Positions 27,193 through 34,105 of a stretch of DNA of 34,105 nucleotides are shown in pieces. Position 1 is the first letter of the stretch, and each line of letters begins with the position of its first letter. This DNA is from Chitinophagaceae bacterium (GTDB lineage: Bacteria; Bacteroidota; Bacteroidia; Chitinophagales; Chitinophagaceae), in the NCBI GenBank assembly GCA_947455605.1, contig CANGOX010000030.1, forward strand, positions 1-34,105, written 5' to 3'. Under the pieces are notes generated by a model. That model searched no databases. It was not told the origin of the DNA and saw only the letters and a list, made by a program, of their open reading frames with translations. The translations under genes were made by a program, and so were the position numbers.

Positions 27193-29472
27193 ATGAGCAA
27201 ACATATCTGGTTACTTATCTGCCTGTCTGGGGCACTCTCTCTAAATGCGCAATCTTCATTCAAACCCGAAGAATGGGTGAATCCTTTAATGGGTACAGAC
27301 TCAAAATATAGTTTCTCAAACGGAAACACATACCCGGCTATTACGATGCCATGGGGAATGAATTGCTGGTCGCCGCAAACAGGCACCAATGGTTACGGCT
27401 GGCAATATGTGTACACTGCCGATAAGATCCGTGGTTTTAAACAAACGCACCAACCCTCACCCTGGATGGGCGATTACGGGCAGTTCTCCATTATGCCCAT
27501 GACCGGCCACATGGTGGTTAACGAAGAAAAACGCGCCAGCTGGTTTACCCATAAGGCAGAAATTGCTAAACCGTATTACTATAATGTGTATCTCTCCGAT
27601 TATGATGTGCTCACAGAGATCACGCCCACAGAGCGTGCAGCTGTATTTCAGTTTACATTTCCTAAGTCGGATAGCTCCTTTATTTTGATAGATGCTTTCG
27701 ACCGGGGTTCTTACATCAAGATCATTCCCGAAGAGCATAAGATCATTGGCTATACCACCCGAAACAGGGGGGGCGTGCCCACCAATTTCAAGAATTACTT
27801 TATCATTCAGTTTGATAAAGCATTCGATCTTACCCATACCGTAGATGATAGCATTGTTCATACCGCTCAAAACGAGATCAAATCCCTGCATGCACAGGCA
27901 GTAGTTGGTTTTAAAACGGCTAAGGGTGAACAGGTACATCTCCGCGTAGCTTCTTCTTTTATCTCTTTCGAACAGGCAGAATTGAATTTGCAGAGAGAGG
28001 TAGGCAAACAATCATTTGCCCAGATCGAAGAAAAAGCCAAGACCGCCTGGCACAAAGAACTATCCAAAGTAAAAGTGGAAGGCGGTACACCGGAGCAAAT
28101 GAAAACATTCTATTCATGCCTATACAGAATGCTCCAGTTTCCACGTAAATTCTATGAGTTTGATGCCAATAATAAAATGATCCATTACAGCCCATATGGC
28201 GAGGGTAAAATAGCAGATGGCTATTTGTTTACCGATACCGGCTTCTGGGATACATTCCGTTCTTTGTTTCCATTTCTCACTTTAATGTATCCTGAAATAG
28301 AAAGCCAGATGATCCAGGGCCTGGCCAATACCTATAAAGAAAGTGGCTGGTTACCGGAATGGGCAAGTCCCGGACACCGTGCTACAATGGTTGGTAGCAA
28401 TTCGGCTTCTGTAGTTGTAGATGCTTTTATGAAAGGCATACGCAATTTTGATACCACTGTTTTATATGAAGCCCTGATGAAGAATACCGAAAATATGGGC
28501 CCGATCAGAACTTTGGGAAGAGAGGGTGTGAAAGAATATAACACCATCGGCTATGTACCCGCAGATAAATATGGAGGAAGTGCCGCTAAGACCCTGGAAT
28601 ATGCGTATGCGGATTTTTGTTTGTATAAGATCAGTCTTGCCTTGCACAAACCCAAAGAAGTGATTGACAAGTTTATCTCAAGATTGCAGAACTATAAAAA
28701 TCTGTACGACCCCGAACATAAACTGATGCGTGGTAAAAATTTGGATGGCAGCTTTGATCCCAAATTCAATCCACTGCGTTGGGGTGGTGAGTTTGTAGAA
28801 GGCAATGCATGGCATTACAGCTGGAGTGTATTTCAGGATTTTAAAGGATTATCTAAACTGATGGGTGGAGATAAACAGATGGAACTGATGCTGGATAGTG
28901 TATACAATCAACCACCGGTTTTTGATGGCTCTGCTTACAAAGGCGGCGTGATACACGAGATGAGCGAAATGCAGGTTATGAATATGGGCCAGTACGCCCA
29001 CGGCAACCAACCCATACAGCACATGATCTATATATACAATTATTGCGGGGCCCCCTGGAAAACACAATTCCATGTGAGAGATGCCATGAATAAATTATAC
29101 CGCGCCACACCCGATGGTTATTGCGGCGATGAAGACAATGGCCAAACCAGTGCCTGGTATGTATTTAGTGCTTTGGGATTTTATTCTGTTTGCCCAGGAA
29201 CAAATCAATACGTGATCGGCTCACCACTATTTAAAAAAGTAACTTTACAACTGGAGAACGGCAAACAATTTGTGATCAATGCACCCGAAAATAGTGAGAA
29301 GAATGTATATATCCAATCGGCAACACTTAGAGGCGTTAAGTATGATAAGAATTTCATTGAACATGCAGATATCATGAAAGGGGGTACCCTGAATTTCAGT
29401 ATGGGTGGCAAACCCGATATACAGCGTGGCATCAATAAGTCCTCTCAGCCGTATTCTTTTTCAGCGAATTGA
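27193..29472 (+). CDS. GH92 alpha-mannosidase
   Basis: A 759-residue secreted calcium-dependent inverting exo-alpha-mannosidase. A TTG at 27187 is in frame, but the ATG at 27193 gives the clean signal MSKHIWLLICLSGALSLNAQ and lies 6 bases after the previous stop. The N-terminal domain starts VNPLMGTDSKYSFSNGNTYPA. General acid E536 lies in VEGNAWHYSW. The base pair D646/D648 lies in GDEDNGQTSAWYVFSALGFY, at spacings close to those of E533, D642 and D644 of the Bacteroides enzyme Bt3990. The usual HGNEP motif reads HGNQP here (Q606), which may alter linkage preference. It is the last gene of the hydrolase run; a 218-base structured gap follows. Confidence 0.9.
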   Translation: MSKHIWLLICLSGALSLNAQSSFKPEEWVNPLMGTDSKYSFSNGNTYPAITMPWGMNCWSPQTGTNGYGWQYVYTADKIRGFKQTHQPSPWMGDYGQFSIMPMTGHMVVNEEKRASWFTHKAEIAKPYYYNVYLSDYDVLTEITPTERAAVFQFTFPKSDSSFILIDAFDRGSYIKIIPEEHKIIGYTTRNRGGVPTNFKNYFIIQFDKAFDLTHTVDDSIVHTAQNEIKSLHAQAVVGFKTAKGEQVHLRVASSFISFEQAELNLQREVGKQSFAQIEEKAKTAWHKELSKVKVEGGTPEQMKTFYSCLYRMLQFPRKFYEFDANNKMIHYSPYGEGKIADGYLFTDTGFWDTFRSLFPFLTLMYPEIESQMIQGLANTYKESGWLPEWASPGHRATMVGSNSASVVVDAFMKGIRNFDTTVLYEALMKNTENMGPIRTLGREGVKEYNTIGYVPADKYGGSAAKTLEYAYADFCLYKISLALHKPKEVIDKFISRLQNYKNLYDPEHKLMRGKNLDGSFDPKFNPLRWGGEFVEGNAWHYSWSVFQDFKGLSKLMGGDKQMELMLDSVYNQPPVFDGSAYKGGVIHEMSEMQVMNMGQYAHGNQPIQHMIYIYNYCGAPWKTQFHVRDAMNKLYRATPDGYCGDEDNGQTSAWYVFSALGFYSVCPGTNQYVIGSPLFKKVTLQLENGKQFVINAPENSEKNVYIQSATLRGVKYDKNFIEHADIMKGGTLNFSMGGKPDIQRGINKSSQPYSFSAN

Positions 29473-29530
29473 GCGGGTAATCTTATTCTTTCATGCACCC
29501 ATTTATCTTTCAGGTTGATTAAGTCATGTT

Positions 29531-29586
29531 CATGGCAACCCTTCAAACATTAAACAATGTTTATCAGGGAATAATGAATTGCCATG
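29531..29586. repeat. Nested hairpin in the intergenic region after GH92
   Basis: Inner stem aaacatt (29545-29551) pairs perfectly with aatgttt (29556-29562) over an AAAC loop. Outside it ccct (29539-29542) pairs with aggg (29566-29569), and catggcaa (29531-29538) pairs perfectly with ttgccatg (29579-29586). No T-run follows, so it is not a textbook terminator. It lies between the GH92 stop and the TonB-receptor promoter and may be an mRNA 3' stabiliser or a protein-binding site. Confidence 0.5.
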
Positions 29587-29590
29587 GTCA

Positions 29591-29619
29591 TTAGCATATT
29601 TTAACACTATTTAGCATAT
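29591..29619 (+). promoter_or_regulatory. Direct repeats with 20-base period, candidate activator site for the TonB-receptor operon
   Basis: Two exact copies of ttagcatat begin at 29591 and 29611, a spacing of two helical turns. They end about 40 bases upstream of the TATTTTTG box at 29660. That placement suits a dimeric activator binding one face of the DNA near -50 to -85. The regulator is not in the window. Confidence 0.4.
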
Positions 29620-29659
29620 AATCCCTCTGATAGAATCGTCGATATTGCGGGTAGAAAGA

Positions 29660-29667
29660 TATTTTTG
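29660..29667 (+). promoter_or_regulatory. Bacteroidota-type -7 promoter box for the TonB-receptor operon
   Basis: TATTTTTG matches the TAnnTTTG -7 consensus of Bacteroidota sigma factors exactly and lies 23 bases before the receptor ATG, giving a short leader. I see no good TTTG -33 element at the proper distance, which would fit an activator-dependent promoter. Confidence 0.45.
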
Positions 29668-29690
29668 CAGTAGATAAAATTCCCGTTTAC

Positions 29691-32009
29691 ATGAAAAGAC
29701 TGCTTTTGTTCCTGTTGCTGATTACAGGGTTACAGATCTATGCACAGGATAAACATACCATCAGCGGTACGATCAAGGAAAAAAGATCGGGTGAGGTGTT
29801 GATTGGTGCTTCTGTATATATATTGGAATTACCCAAATCGGGCACCGTTAGTAATGCGTATGGTTTTTACTCAATTACTGCTCCGTCAGGTGTGTACACT
29901 TTAATTGTAAGCTTTGCTGGATTTAAACAGGATTCGGTAAAACTTGCCCTCAATAAAAATATATCGTTATCCGTTCAATTAGATCAGGCCTTGCAGCAAA
30001 TGATGGAAGTTACGGTTAGCTCTAAAAAAAGGAACGCCAATATTACCCAGCCGGTAATGGGTGTACAGAAACTTTCGGTAAATGAAATTAAAAATGTACC
30101 CGTTATTTTTGGCGAAAAAGATGTTCTGAAAACTATTCAGCTATTACCCGGTGTAAAATCAGCAGGAGAGGGTAGCAGCGGTTTTTATGTTCGTGGTGGT
30201 GGCGCAGACCAGAACCTGATATTGCTGGATGAAGCTACCGTTTACAATGCTTCCCATTTATTAGGATTTTTCTCTGCATTCAATTCAGATGCGATCAAAG
30301 ATCTTACCCTTTACAAAGGTGCTATGCCTGCAGAATATGGTGGGCGACTTTCCTCAGTAGTAGATATTAAAATGAATGATGGTAATAATCAGGATTACCA
30401 TGCCAATGGGGGAATCGGATTGATTGCCTCACGATTAAATATTGAAGGGCCGATTGTAAAAGATAAAGGCTCCTTTATTGTAAGCGGAAGAAGAACCTAT
30501 GCCGACCTTTTCCTCAAACTGTCGAGGGACTCTTCTATAAAAAACAACAGCCTTTATTTTTACGATTTTAATGTAAAGGCCAATTATAAACTGAATGATA
30601 ATAACCGCGTGTATCTTTCAGGATATTTTGGAAGAGATAACCTGGGTTTTGGCGGCACATTTGGAATTGATTATGGCAACAGTACGGCAACAGCCAGATG
30701 GAACCATGTGTTTAACAGCAGGCTTTTCTCTAACACTTCTTTCATTTATAGTAACTACAACTATAATATCAAGATCAATTCTGGCACAAATAATATCCTG
30801 ATCAAATCGAAAATTGAAGACGTTTCACTAAAACAGGATTTTCAGTATTTTGTGAATAATGAGAATAAGATCAATTTTGGTTTTGATGTGATTAATCACC
30901 GCATTTCTCCAGGTATTGTGGATGCATCGGGCACTTCCAGTTTTAATCCCACAAACCTTCCTGTTAAATACGCATTAGAGAATGCGGCCTATTTTTCGCA
31001 TGAAATATCTCCTGTGGATAAGGTAAAACTGAATTACGGATTGCGTTTATCATCTTTCAGTATTCTTGGTCCGGGAGATTTCAATTCGTATGATAGCGCC
31101 GGCAATACCATTCAAACACGGAGCTATACAAGTGGTACGGTAGTAAAATCATATATCAATCTCGAACCCCGTTTTTCTGCCAGCTATCAGCTTTCCGAAA
31201 ATAACTCCCTCAAGGCATCCTATACCAGAAATGTACAAAACCTGCACCTGCTGTCCAATTCAGCATCTACCAATCCCACAGATCTTTGGATCCCTAGTAG
31301 CCCGAATGTAAAACCGGAAATTGCAGATCAGGTATCGTTGGGCTATTACCGTAATTTTCATGATAATGCGTATGAGTTTTCTGCAGAGATCTATACCAAA
31401 ACCATGCAGAACCAGATCGATTATAAAAACGGCGCACAATTAAGGGCAAATGCCAATGTAGAATCGCAGTTACTATTCGGGAAAGGTCGTGCTTATGGGT
31501 TAGAACTTTTTCTGAAAAAGAAACAGGGAAAACTAACCGGATGGATCAGTTATACTTTATCCAGAACAGAGAAGTTGATCAATGGCATTAATAAAAACAA
31601 TTGGTATGCTGCCAAACAGGATCAAACACATAATATGGCTATCGTAGCTATTTATCAGGCAAATAAAAAATGGACCTTCTCTTCCAACTTTGTTTATAAT
31701 ACGGGAAACGCAGTAACTTTTCCAAGTGGTAAATACCAGGTTAACGGACAAACCGCATTTTATTATACTGAAAGAAATGGATACAGAATGCCAGCTTACC
31801 ACCGTTTGGATTTTGCGGCTACTTTGCAGGGAAAGAAGCGGAAAAAATCAGAGGGAAGCTGGACCTTTTCCCTCTACAATGCGTATGGCCGTGAGAATGC
31901 ATACAGCATAGAGTTTAAAGATGATCCTAATGACCCTGCCAAAACACAGGCCGTACAAACTGCCCTCTTCCGCTGGGTTCCTTCTGTAACGTATAATTTT
32001 AAATTCTAA
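29691..32009 (+). CDS. TonB-dependent outer-membrane receptor with carboxypeptidase-regulatory-like N-terminal domain
   Basis: A 772-residue outer-membrane transporter. Signal residues 1-18 end IYAQ. A CarboxypepD_reg-like domain follows at about 22-105 (ISGTIKEKRSGEVLIGASVYI, GFYSITAPSG), then a plug domain at about 125-235 (LLPGVKSAGEGSSGFYVRGG, LDEATVYNASHLLGFFS), then the beta barrel, ending in YNFKF with the terminal aromatic typical of outer-membrane barrels. It is clearly shorter than SusC proteins (about 1000 residues), and no SusD follows. Instead a DUF4249 lipoprotein begins 4 bases downstream, a common pairing. The ligand is unknown and need not be the glycan handled by the upstream enzymes. 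It has its own promoter region. Confidence 0.92.
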   Translation: MKRLLLFLLLITGLQIYAQDKHTISGTIKEKRSGEVLIGASVYILELPKSGTVSNAYGFYSITAPSGVYTLIVSFAGFKQDSVKLALNKNISLSVQLDQALQQMMEVTVSSKKRNANITQPVMGVQKLSVNEIKNVPVIFGEKDVLKTIQLLPGVKSAGEGSSGFYVRGGGADQNLILLDEATVYNASHLLGFFSAFNSDAIKDLTLYKGAMPAEYGGRLSSVVDIKMNDGNNQDYHANGGIGLIASRLNIEGPIVKDKGSFIVSGRRTYADLFLKLSRDSSIKNNSLYFYDFNVKANYKLNDNNRVYLSGYFGRDNLGFGGTFGIDYGNSTATARWNHVFNSRLFSNTSFIYSNYNYNIKINSGTNNILIKSKIEDVSLKQDFQYFVNNENKINFGFDVINHRISPGIVDASGTSSFNPTNLPVKYALENAAYFSHEISPVDKVKLNYGLRLSSFSILGPGDFNSYDSAGNTIQTRSYTSGTVVKSYINLEPRFSASYQLSENNSLKASYTRNVQNLHLLSNSASTNPTDLWIPSSPNVKPEIADQVSLGYYRNFHDNAYEFSAEIYTKTMQNQIDYKNGAQLRANANVESQLLFGKGRAYGLELFLKKKQGKLTGWISYTLSRTEKLINGINKNNWYAAKQDQTHNMAIVAIYQANKKWTFSSNFVYNTGNAVTFPSGKYQVNGQTAFYYTERNGYRMPAYHRLDFAATLQGKKRKKSEGSWTFSLYNAYGRENAYSIEFKDDPNDPAKTQAVQTALFRWVPSVTYNFKF

Positions 32010-32013
32010 CCAT

Positions 32014-32811
32014 ATGAAACAAGTATTTTCTAAATGGTCTTTAATCATATTGCCACTTATTTTGTATGCCTGCACCAAAGTGATCAATGTTAACCTGAAT
32101 GATGCGGCACCTCAAATAGTGGTGGAAGGCATTATCACCAATACACCCGGCCCTTACCAGGTGCAGATAACCAAAACGGTTAATTTTGATGCATCTAATA
32201 GTTTTCCGCCGGTTTCAGGTGCATCCGTAAGGATTACAGATAATGGGGGGATTATTCAGGATCTGCTAACAGAAACTTCACCGGGCATATATACAACTCA
32301 TACGATACAGGGTATACCCGGGCATACCTATCAATTGAACATTACCATCGGTTCGCAAACTTACTCGGCCACATCTACCATGCCACAACCGGTTACACTC
32401 GACTCTATCAGTTTTCAGCACACAAGCAGGGTTAACAAAATTGATATCAATACCGTACCCAATTACCAGGATCCTTTGAATGTCAAAAACTATTATTCAT
32501 TTACGCAGTATGTTAACAGCCGGAAAATAAAAAACACGAATGTATTTGACGACAGGTTATCTGATGGCAGATATATTAACGTGGCCCTGCGAACCGACAG
32601 TGCCTATATTAATATCGGTGATACCGTTTTACTGAAAATGAACTGTATTGAAAAAGCTACCTATGACTATTTCTATACGTTTGCGCAGGTAGCGGGTAAT
32701 AATAATTTTCAATCTGCCAGTCCATCCAATCCGATCAGTAATATTTCTAATAATGCACTGGGCTATTTTGCAGCTTATACAACACAGAGCAGAAAAGCGA
32801 TCGCTAAATAG
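32014..32811 (+). CDS. DUF4249 lipoprotein, partner of the TonB-dependent receptor
   Basis: A 265-residue predicted outer-membrane-anchored lipoprotein. The signal ends in the lipobox LYAC (Cys about residue 20). The body is beta-rich: IVVEGIITNTPGPYQVQITKT, GASVRITDNGG, GHTYQLNITIGSQTYSATSTMP, then the ending NALGYFAAYTT characteristic of DUF4249. It starts 4 bases after the receptor stop, so the two are co-translated. DUF4249 proteins usually follow TonB-dependent receptors of this short type and are presumed to sit on the receptor as a surface ligand-capture subunit. The biochemical role is not established. Confidence 0.88.
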   Translation: MKQVFSKWSLIILPLILYACTKVINVNLNDAAPQIVVEGIITNTPGPYQVQITKTVNFDASNSFPPVSGASVRITDNGGIIQDLLTETSPGIYTTHTIQGIPGHTYQLNITIGSQTYSATSTMPQPVTLDSISFQHTSRVNKIDINTVPNYQDPLNVKNYYSFTQYVNSRKIKNTNVFDDRLSDGRYINVALRTDSAYINIGDTVLLKMNCIEKATYDYFYTFAQVAGNNNFQSASPSNPISNISNNALGYFAAYTTQSRKAIAK

Positions 32812-32915
32812 AAACTGCGTTTCTTTTTAATAGGTTAATTGGCATAAGGCTTTTGCAAGGCAACCAGATTTTTCTGCATAAGTTGTAATTTCGTTTTTAC
32901 ATTCAATTACTTCAA

Positions 32916-33989
32916 TTGCAGGAAAGATTCAAACCCCTTACCGGTATAAGGGCCATAGCAGCTATTATGGTTTTTCTGTATCATAACAGAAAATACTGGC
33001 GCGGCTGGCTGCCTGATTATGTTATTCAGCAGTTGAATGAGTTTCATACAGGCGTTGCTTTATTTTTTGTACTTAGTGGGTTTCTCATTGCCTATACCTA
33101 TGCCGATAAACCGCTTGCTTCCAAAAAAGACTACCTGAAATACCTGTTGATCAGGTTCTGCCGCATTTTCCCCGTTTATCTTCTGATCCTCACCATCAGT
33201 TATTGGGATACCGGATTTCCCGCAGCTAACCTCATTGTATACAATTATACCTTGCTGAAAGGTTTTTCTGATAAATATAACCTGAACGGCCTGCCCCAAT
33301 CTTGGACACTTACCGTTGAGTTATGCTTCTATATATTGGCCCCTTTTATTTACGTTCAAGCGCAAAAGAGTATCAGTAAAACAATGGCCTATTTATGGCT
33401 CCTTACCCTACTCTCCTTAGGCATTGGATATACATGGCATTCGATAAATGGTAACCCGGGTAAATGGTTGTATGATGCGTTATTCATTTTTAACGGCACT
33501 TTCTTTGGCCGGTTTATCGAATTTTTTAGCGGGGTATTATTGGCTATCTTCCTGAAAAAGAAAATAGTGTCTGATACGGTTCCCAAAAAAAGATACCTTA
33601 CATTTCTTTCTTCCTTTTGGATACTTGCAGCTATTTATGCCATCAGTTGTTTTGAAATAGACACCTATGATCAGGGCACGCAGCATTTAACCGGACTCAT
33701 TATCCGTAACCTCATACTCCCGCTGTTTATTTGTACATTTCTTTTTTCACTGATCACGGAAAGAACATGGCTGAGCCGCTTGCTTTCTACAAGGGTAGCT
33801 GTTTTGATGGGAAACGCTTCCTATATTTTTTACCTGATTCATATCGGTTATGTAAATAGGAGGATTGCCGCTTTTCATTGGCTTAACGACAGAAATTTTA
33901 TTTTACTTTGGCTGATTGCAATTGTTACTTATCTCGTGGTAGAAAAGCCGGTGTATGATCTTGCCAGAAAGCAGATCAAGCGTTGGTAG
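32916..33989 (+). CDS. Acyltransferase-3 family integral membrane protein
   Basis: A 357-residue multi-spanning inner-membrane acyltransferase of the OafA/YrhL type, which transfers acyl groups (often acetyl) to sugars or lipids. It begins RFKPLTGIRAIAAIMVFLYHNR, which holds the conserved His, and has GVALFFVLSGFLIAYTY, IRFCRIFPVYLL and LPQSWTLTVELCFY, all family hallmarks. About ten hydrophobic helices follow. The start is TTG at 32916: no in-frame ATG lies between it and a stop at 32886, and starting at the next internal ATG would remove the first conserved helix. The gene lies 104 bases after the DUF4249 gene, in a gap that holds no clear terminator and only a weak TAATTTCG promoter-like box at 32886. 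The natural acceptor is unknown. Confidence 0.88.
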   Translation: MQERFKPLTGIRAIAAIMVFLYHNRKYWRGWLPDYVIQQLNEFHTGVALFFVLSGFLIAYTYADKPLASKKDYLKYLLIRFCRIFPVYLLILTISYWDTGFPAANLIVYNYTLLKGFSDKYNLNGLPQSWTLTVELCFYILAPFIYVQAQKSISKTMAYLWLLTLLSLGIGYTWHSINGNPGKWLYDALFIFNGTFFGRFIEFFSGVLLAIFLKKKIVSDTVPKKRYLTFLSSFWILAAIYAISCFEIDTYDQGTQHLTGLIIRNLILPLFICTFLFSLITERTWLSRLLSTRVAVLMGNASYIFYLIHIGYVNRRIAAFHWLNDRNFILLWLIAIVTYLVVEKPVYDLARKQIKRW

Positions 33990-34005
33990 TTTGTTGATCT
34001 GTGTA

Positions 34006-34104
34006 TTAGGTTAAGAATTCACTGCAGAAGAAAAGAAATTTTTCACAGTCCGCATAATTACTCATTAGCCCCAATGAGATGCGGATAGCACCGCGCATTT
34101 TGCC
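34006..34104 (-). CDS. 3' end of a minus-strand gene, possibly a class-V aminotransferase/cysteine desulfurase-like enzyme
   Basis: Reading the minus strand from the window edge gives an open frame of 32 codons ending in TAA at 34008-34006, with the sequence GAIRISLGLMSNYADCEKF and a short aromatic tail. The pattern RISLG followed by N-x-x-D and a final helix is how many fold-type-I PLP enzymes of the class-V aminotransferase family end. The rest of the gene lies beyond the window. It is convergent with the acyltransferase gene, the two stops being 16 bases apart. Coding on this strand is likely; the family is a tentative reading from the tail only. Confidence 0.5.
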   Translation of the reverse strand, partial: GKMRGAIRISLGLMSNYADCEKFLFFCSEFLT

Positions 34105-34105
34105 A

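Noticed and set aside
29691..32811. SusC/SusD pair
   Set aside because: The receptor is about 770 residues, not about 1000, and its partner is a small DUF4249 beta-rich lipoprotein, not a helical SusD.
32800..32815. Palindrome gcgatcgc near the end of the DUF4249 gene as a regulatory or methylation-linked element
   Set aside because: A single 8-base palindrome inside a coding end is easily expected by chance, and no second copy or promoter context supports it.

Overview
The window looks like a chromosomal carbohydrate-utilisation region from a Bacteroidota bacterium, most likely a Chitinophagaceae-type soil or plant-associated glycan degrader. The evidence is a long co-directional run of Sec-exported glycoside hydrolases with very short gaps and no clear Shine-Dalgarno sites, a Bacteroidota-type TAnnTTTG promoter box, a TonB-dependent receptor with a carboxypeptidase-regulatory-like N-terminal domain followed by a DUF4249 lipoprotein, and several families typical of this phylum (GH92, GH95, GH106, GH127, the 3-keto-disaccharide hydrolase fold). 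The genus cannot be fixed by eye. I see no tRNA, rRNA, CRISPR array, transposase or integrase.

Layout. Positions 2-9235 hold two tandem GH27 alpha-galactosidases (the first cut by the window edge), a GH106 alpha-L-rhamnosidase and a helical-toroid protein of unknown function. Positions 9239-14035 hold a GH95 alpha-L-fucosidase and a divergent GH95-like enzyme. Positions 14206-19355 form a tight four-gene block: a GH105 unsaturated uronyl hydrolase, an unrecognised Tat-exported toroid protein, a parallel beta-helix protein and a dihaem cytochrome c. Positions 19515-20864 encode a protein with two 3-keto-disaccharide-hydrolase (DUF1080) domains, followed by a clear intrinsic terminator. Positions 20979-29472 hold a GH110-like beta-helix alpha-galactosidase, a GH127-type beta-L-arabinofuranosidase, a GH78 alpha-L-rhamnosidase and a GH92 alpha-mannosidase. 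After a 218-base structured intergenic region come the TonB-dependent receptor and DUF4249 lipoprotein pair, an acyltransferase-3 membrane protein, and the 3' end of a convergent gene on the minus strand.

How the genes fit together. The predicted activities remove alpha-galactose (GH27 twice, GH110), alpha-L-rhamnose (GH106, GH78), alpha-L-fucose (GH95), beta-L-arabinofuranose (GH127), alpha-mannose (GH92) and 4,5-unsaturated uronic acid (GH105). This implies a branched acidic heteropolysaccharide rich in deoxy sugars, such as a pectic or arabinogalactan-type plant glycan or a microbial or algal exopolysaccharide. GH105 needs a lyase product, yet no recognised polysaccharide lyase lies in the window. 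The two unrecognised toroid proteins and the two beta-helix proteins are the candidates. No SusC/SusD pair and no dedicated regulator is visible, so the locus probably continues upstream of position 1 or relies on genes elsewhere.

The most novel part is 14206-20864. It joins a GH105/toroid uronide module to a beta-helix plus dihaem cytochrome c pair (known as a recurrent pair of unknown function) and to a double-domain 3-keto-glycoside hydrolase homologue. This raises the possibility of periplasmic oxidative glycoside cleavage with electrons passed to a cytochrome. That is an inference, since no sugar dehydrogenase is encoded in the window.
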